Source of the DNA: Entrophospora sp. SA101 | Taxonomy: Eukaryota; Glomeromycota; Glomeromycetes; Entrophosporales; Entrophosporaceae | Length of the DNA: 29,435 bases | Reading direction: 5' to 3' | NCBI GenBank assembly: GCA_958430865.1 | Contig: CAUDNR010002336.1 | Coordinates: 1-29,435, forward strand | In this document: positions 27,197-29,435 of the stretch, one piece after another | Layout of the letters: each line of letters begins with the position of its first letter | How positions within the stretch are numbered: position 1 is the stretch's first letter | Program-made: the position numbers and the translations under genes | Notes under the pieces: generated by a model | Seen by the model: the letters and a program-made list of their open reading frames with translations, nothing else | The model's database searches: none | What the model was told of the DNA's origin: nothing

Positions 27197-27364
27197 TCAC
27201 CCATTCCGCAAATAATTATTAATGACTCTGGAAGCTTTACGTGGATCTTCTTCTATATATTGACGAATAATTCGTTGAATGTCATCTTTTGAACCTCCAC
27301 CGTTAAATAATACAAGATGAGTTGTATTTTCACGAATAATTTTTGGGATAACTCCAATACTCAT
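27197..27364 (-). pseudogene. Packaging-ATPase-like short ORF (copy B)
   Basis: Same 55-residue frame as 12517-12684 (IPKIIRENTTHLVLF core). No Walker motifs nearby in either copy. Confidence 0.35.
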
Positions 27365-27479
27365 GAAGATTTATTAAAGGTATTTTCTTTAAAATCATAA
27401 ATTATAGAAATTACTTTAATAATTGTGTCAAGTTATATAGAAAAAAAAAATTTTTTTTTAATAAATATATGATTTTTTA

Positions 27480-27730
27480 AATTTGAAAGCAGCGTATTTA
27501 CATGTTCTTCGTCCATATTAATTGAATCTTCTTCTTCTTATTCCAGCTCAATTGGTGTTTCCATACGATGTATACAACTTTTTTTCAAATCTCCGTAACA
27601 TCATAATGATAACTATGGGTGCAAATTAATACATCTGGAAAGTTTGGATCAAATGCTTTGTCACAATGATCACATAAATCTTTTTTTTTGATGAATGTGT
27701 TGTATGGAAACCAGCAGGCAATAATTTTAA
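27480..27730 (-). pseudogene. Zinc-binding protein fragment (copy B)
   Basis: Same CDHC...CTHSYH fragment and frame breaks as at 12800-13050. Confidence 0.4.
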
Positions 27731-27956
27731 ACCTATTTTTTACCTAGAGTGCTTAATTTATGACTTGTTTTTTTTTGCATTGATATATTACTTTAATTTT
27801 TCTTTATATTTCGGTAAAGCTCAATCAATTTGGTTTGGTGGGTTATATTTGAAGCAAAAGTTTAAGGTTTTTATGATTTATTTAGACATGTTAGCGTGAA
27901 CTACTTTTTTATAGATAATTTATTTCTAAGACGTTCCAAAGTCTAATGATGATTTA

Positions 27957-28142
27957 TCATTTTTGTTTATATTCATCATTATCTTTTTTTTTTTTTTTTT
28001 TTTTCCCAAGTTGAAGTTTATTTTTATTAAAGTATAATTGTGTAAAATATAATAATAAAATACAAACAATTAAATAAAAAAATAAAACTACTGCCCCTGC
28101 TACTATTAATCCAAAGAAAAAAAATTTGGAGTGCATGGCCAT
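27957..28142 (-). CDS. Possible small membrane peptide (copy B)
   Basis: Same frame as 13277-13462, including the 21-T tract (27984-28004) behind its Lys run. Confidence 0.25.
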   Translation of the reverse strand: MAMHSKFFFFGLIVAGAVVLFFYLIVCILLLYFTQLYFNKNKLQLGKKKKKKKDNDEYKQK

Positions 28143-28351
28143 TTAGTAACTCAAAAATCGAACCAGCTAGGCCTACTTAAAGTTAATGCCTATGCACCTA
28201 ACTGGTATTCTCGATTCAATGGCTAGTTAACTATTACTATAAAATCCAACCAATTGCCTCCAAATCTAATTGAATGTAATACCCCTCTTTTACCCAATTC
28301 TAAATTGTCATTAAGGATATTATGATTATTAGATATTGTATATAGATACAT

Positions 28352-28535
28352 CACTCAGTCCAAAATCAATCACATTTATTTATATACTTTAAAGTTTCTT
28401 TATTTATTTTTTGATATAATAAATTTATCCTTTGTTTATTTGTTTTAGTAGATTCGAGTATATTTTATTAGATCAAGTAGTACACTACAGCAAATTTTTG
28501 GAGAACCAATTATGCAAAAACACACATAATAAGTA
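28352..28535. other. Single-copy right flank, start
   Basis: Begins at the right edge of copy B, where homology to copy A stops at GATACAT. No gene seen. Confidence 0.5.
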
Positions 28536-28537
28536 TA

Positions 28538-28676
28538 CATAGCTTGTGGCCTAGGTCCTGTAGAATATGCAGGCAAAATTTCTTGTTTCCTGATTTTTTA
28601 TGTCATTATTATAATTGAAAAAAAAGATATAGGAAATCAAGCTTTGCATGCATAATTTATAGGACCACAAACCACA
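28538..28676. mobile_element. Small foldback element (possible MITE)
   Basis: The left arm CCTAGGTCCTGTAGAATATG, CAGGCAAAATTTCTTG, TTTCCTGATTTTTT is imperfectly inverted in the right arm, which reads, reverse-complemented, GGTCCTATAAATTATGCATG, CAAAGCTTG, ATTTCCTATATCTTTTTT. The arms are about 50 bp and the loop about 25 bp. The outer GTGG ends also match. A target duplication could not be fixed, so the ends are approximate. Confidence 0.6.
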
Positions 28677-28714
28677 TATTCAAACCAGTTGTTCCATTTA
28701 AAATTAATATTAGT

Positions 28715-28795
28715 ATTAGGTTTAGTTAACGGGGTGGATTTACTGTTTCTTTAGTTTAACAGGGTTTCTTGGATTAACAGGTTAACAGGTTAACT
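28715..28795. repeat. TTAACAGG short repeats
   Basis: TTAACAGGG, ATTAACAGG and TTAACAGGTTAACAGGTTAAC occur within about 80 bp. A related GTTAACGGGG phrase stands at the left. Confidence 0.6.
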
Positions 28796-29435
28796 ATGTA
28801 GTTGTGTACTTTATTATGTTCCAACAATTATTTGTTACTTTTTTTAATTCTTACAGCAGCAGACATTTATTTTTTTATTAAATTTTAAATTTATTTATTT
28901 GATCGCGTCATTAATTATTTATTATTGGCATTTGGTTGCACAGATGTTTTTTTTTGTTGACACGATTGATTTTTTTTCTTGGAAAAACAATTTTAGATGA
29001 CAAAACACATGAGTGTTGTTAATAACTAACCAGAGGTACTATTTTTTATTTGTATTGATATTTTTATTTTAGTTTGTAAATATTTTAATTGGAATCAAAA
29101 CGCGGAGCAGATCTTGCTGGGTAATTATAAAATCCTTATCAACAACGAACGATAGGTATTTTGCTTTTTGCAATCGTTAATAATAATAATATTACTATAA
29201 TTTAACTACAAGATGTCAAGGCAATACACTGTTGAAAATGAAACAATTCAAATATGCAATGTTTGATTATCGGAAATTGGCAGGCGTTGAAGCACGCACG
29301 CAATCTTGAACGCTTTACAGTCAACAGGAGAGAACGTACTGGGAACACAAAATTAACTGGAGGGAACACAAAAATTTAACCCATGCAATTTTGTTGATTG
29401 ACCAATTAAAATCGTGAATTTGATAACGTAGAAAT
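28796..29435. other. Gene-free right end
   Basis: AT-rich sequence without a supported reading frame, RNA gene or terminal repeat. Confidence 0.5.

Larger units (their letters stand above)
17784..28351. repeat. Segmental duplication, copy B
   Basis: Counterpart of 4623-13667. The left edge lies inside the Hsp70 pseudogene. Copy B carries a TIR element with an N gap (18396-18778), about 1.16 kb at 19055-20215, and about 140 bp at 20599-20738, none of which are in copy A. It lacks MITE 3. After about 20895 it matches copy A base for base by eye until about 28240, apart from one extra T near 25823. Substitutions reappear in the last 110 bp (CAATTG for CACTCG, ACCCC for ATCCC, GTCAT for GTTAT). 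Confidence 0.95.

Noticed and set aside
9150..28351. The whole duplicated block as one giant transposon
   Set aside because: Its edges show no terminal inverted repeats, LTRs or target duplication, and the left edge lies inside an Hsp70 pseudogene.

Overview
The window looks like nuclear DNA of an arbuscular mycorrhizal fungus (Glomeromycotina, Rhizophagus-like). It is very AT-rich, gene-poor and crowded with decayed transposons. It carries asparagine-rich low-complexity genes, pieces of hAT and Tc5/pogo-type transposases, a kinase fragment of the kind expanded in these fungi, and a broken mitochondrial-type Hsp70. I assign the organism by style only; there is no rRNA or other marker. No tRNA, rRNA, CRISPR array or prokaryotic operon was seen.

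Layout. (1) 1-4600 is a graveyard of nested mobile elements: a long-TIR element inside a transposase-like pseudogene, two hAT C-terminal remnants, a TTAA-flanked foldback element with internal subrepeats, and two short hAT-type MITEs with perfect 8-bp target duplications. (2) 4623-13667 is copy A of a large segmental duplication. (3) 13668-17783 is a single-copy spacer with decayed exons and two sets of tandem repeats; the front of an Hsp70 pseudogene lies at its right end. (4) 17784-28351 is copy B of the duplication. It is in the same orientation but carries extra insertions, one of which holds a 10-N assembly gap. (5) 28352-29435 is single-copy flank with a small foldback element.

The duplication is the main structure. 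About 7.3 kb of its core (roughly 6215-13560 against 20895-28240) looks identical by eye apart from one 1-bp indel, while the edges have clearly diverged and carry copy-specific insertions and an inversion. That mosaic fits recent ectopic gene conversion, but it also fits a consensus error in assembly. The core holds two paralogous Asn-rich genes per copy (four in all) that share coding layout, poly(A) signal position and an upstream block. It also holds a small unknown gene with a shifted reading frame, and fragments of a kinase, a Tc5-type HTH, a packaging-ATPase-like ORF and a zinc-binding protein.

The best candidates for live genes are the Asn-rich family and, less surely, the unknown gene at 8519-8951 (and its copy). 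Almost everything else recognisable is broken. I see no operon-like or pathway-level cooperation; what links the pieces is repeat-driven rearrangement.
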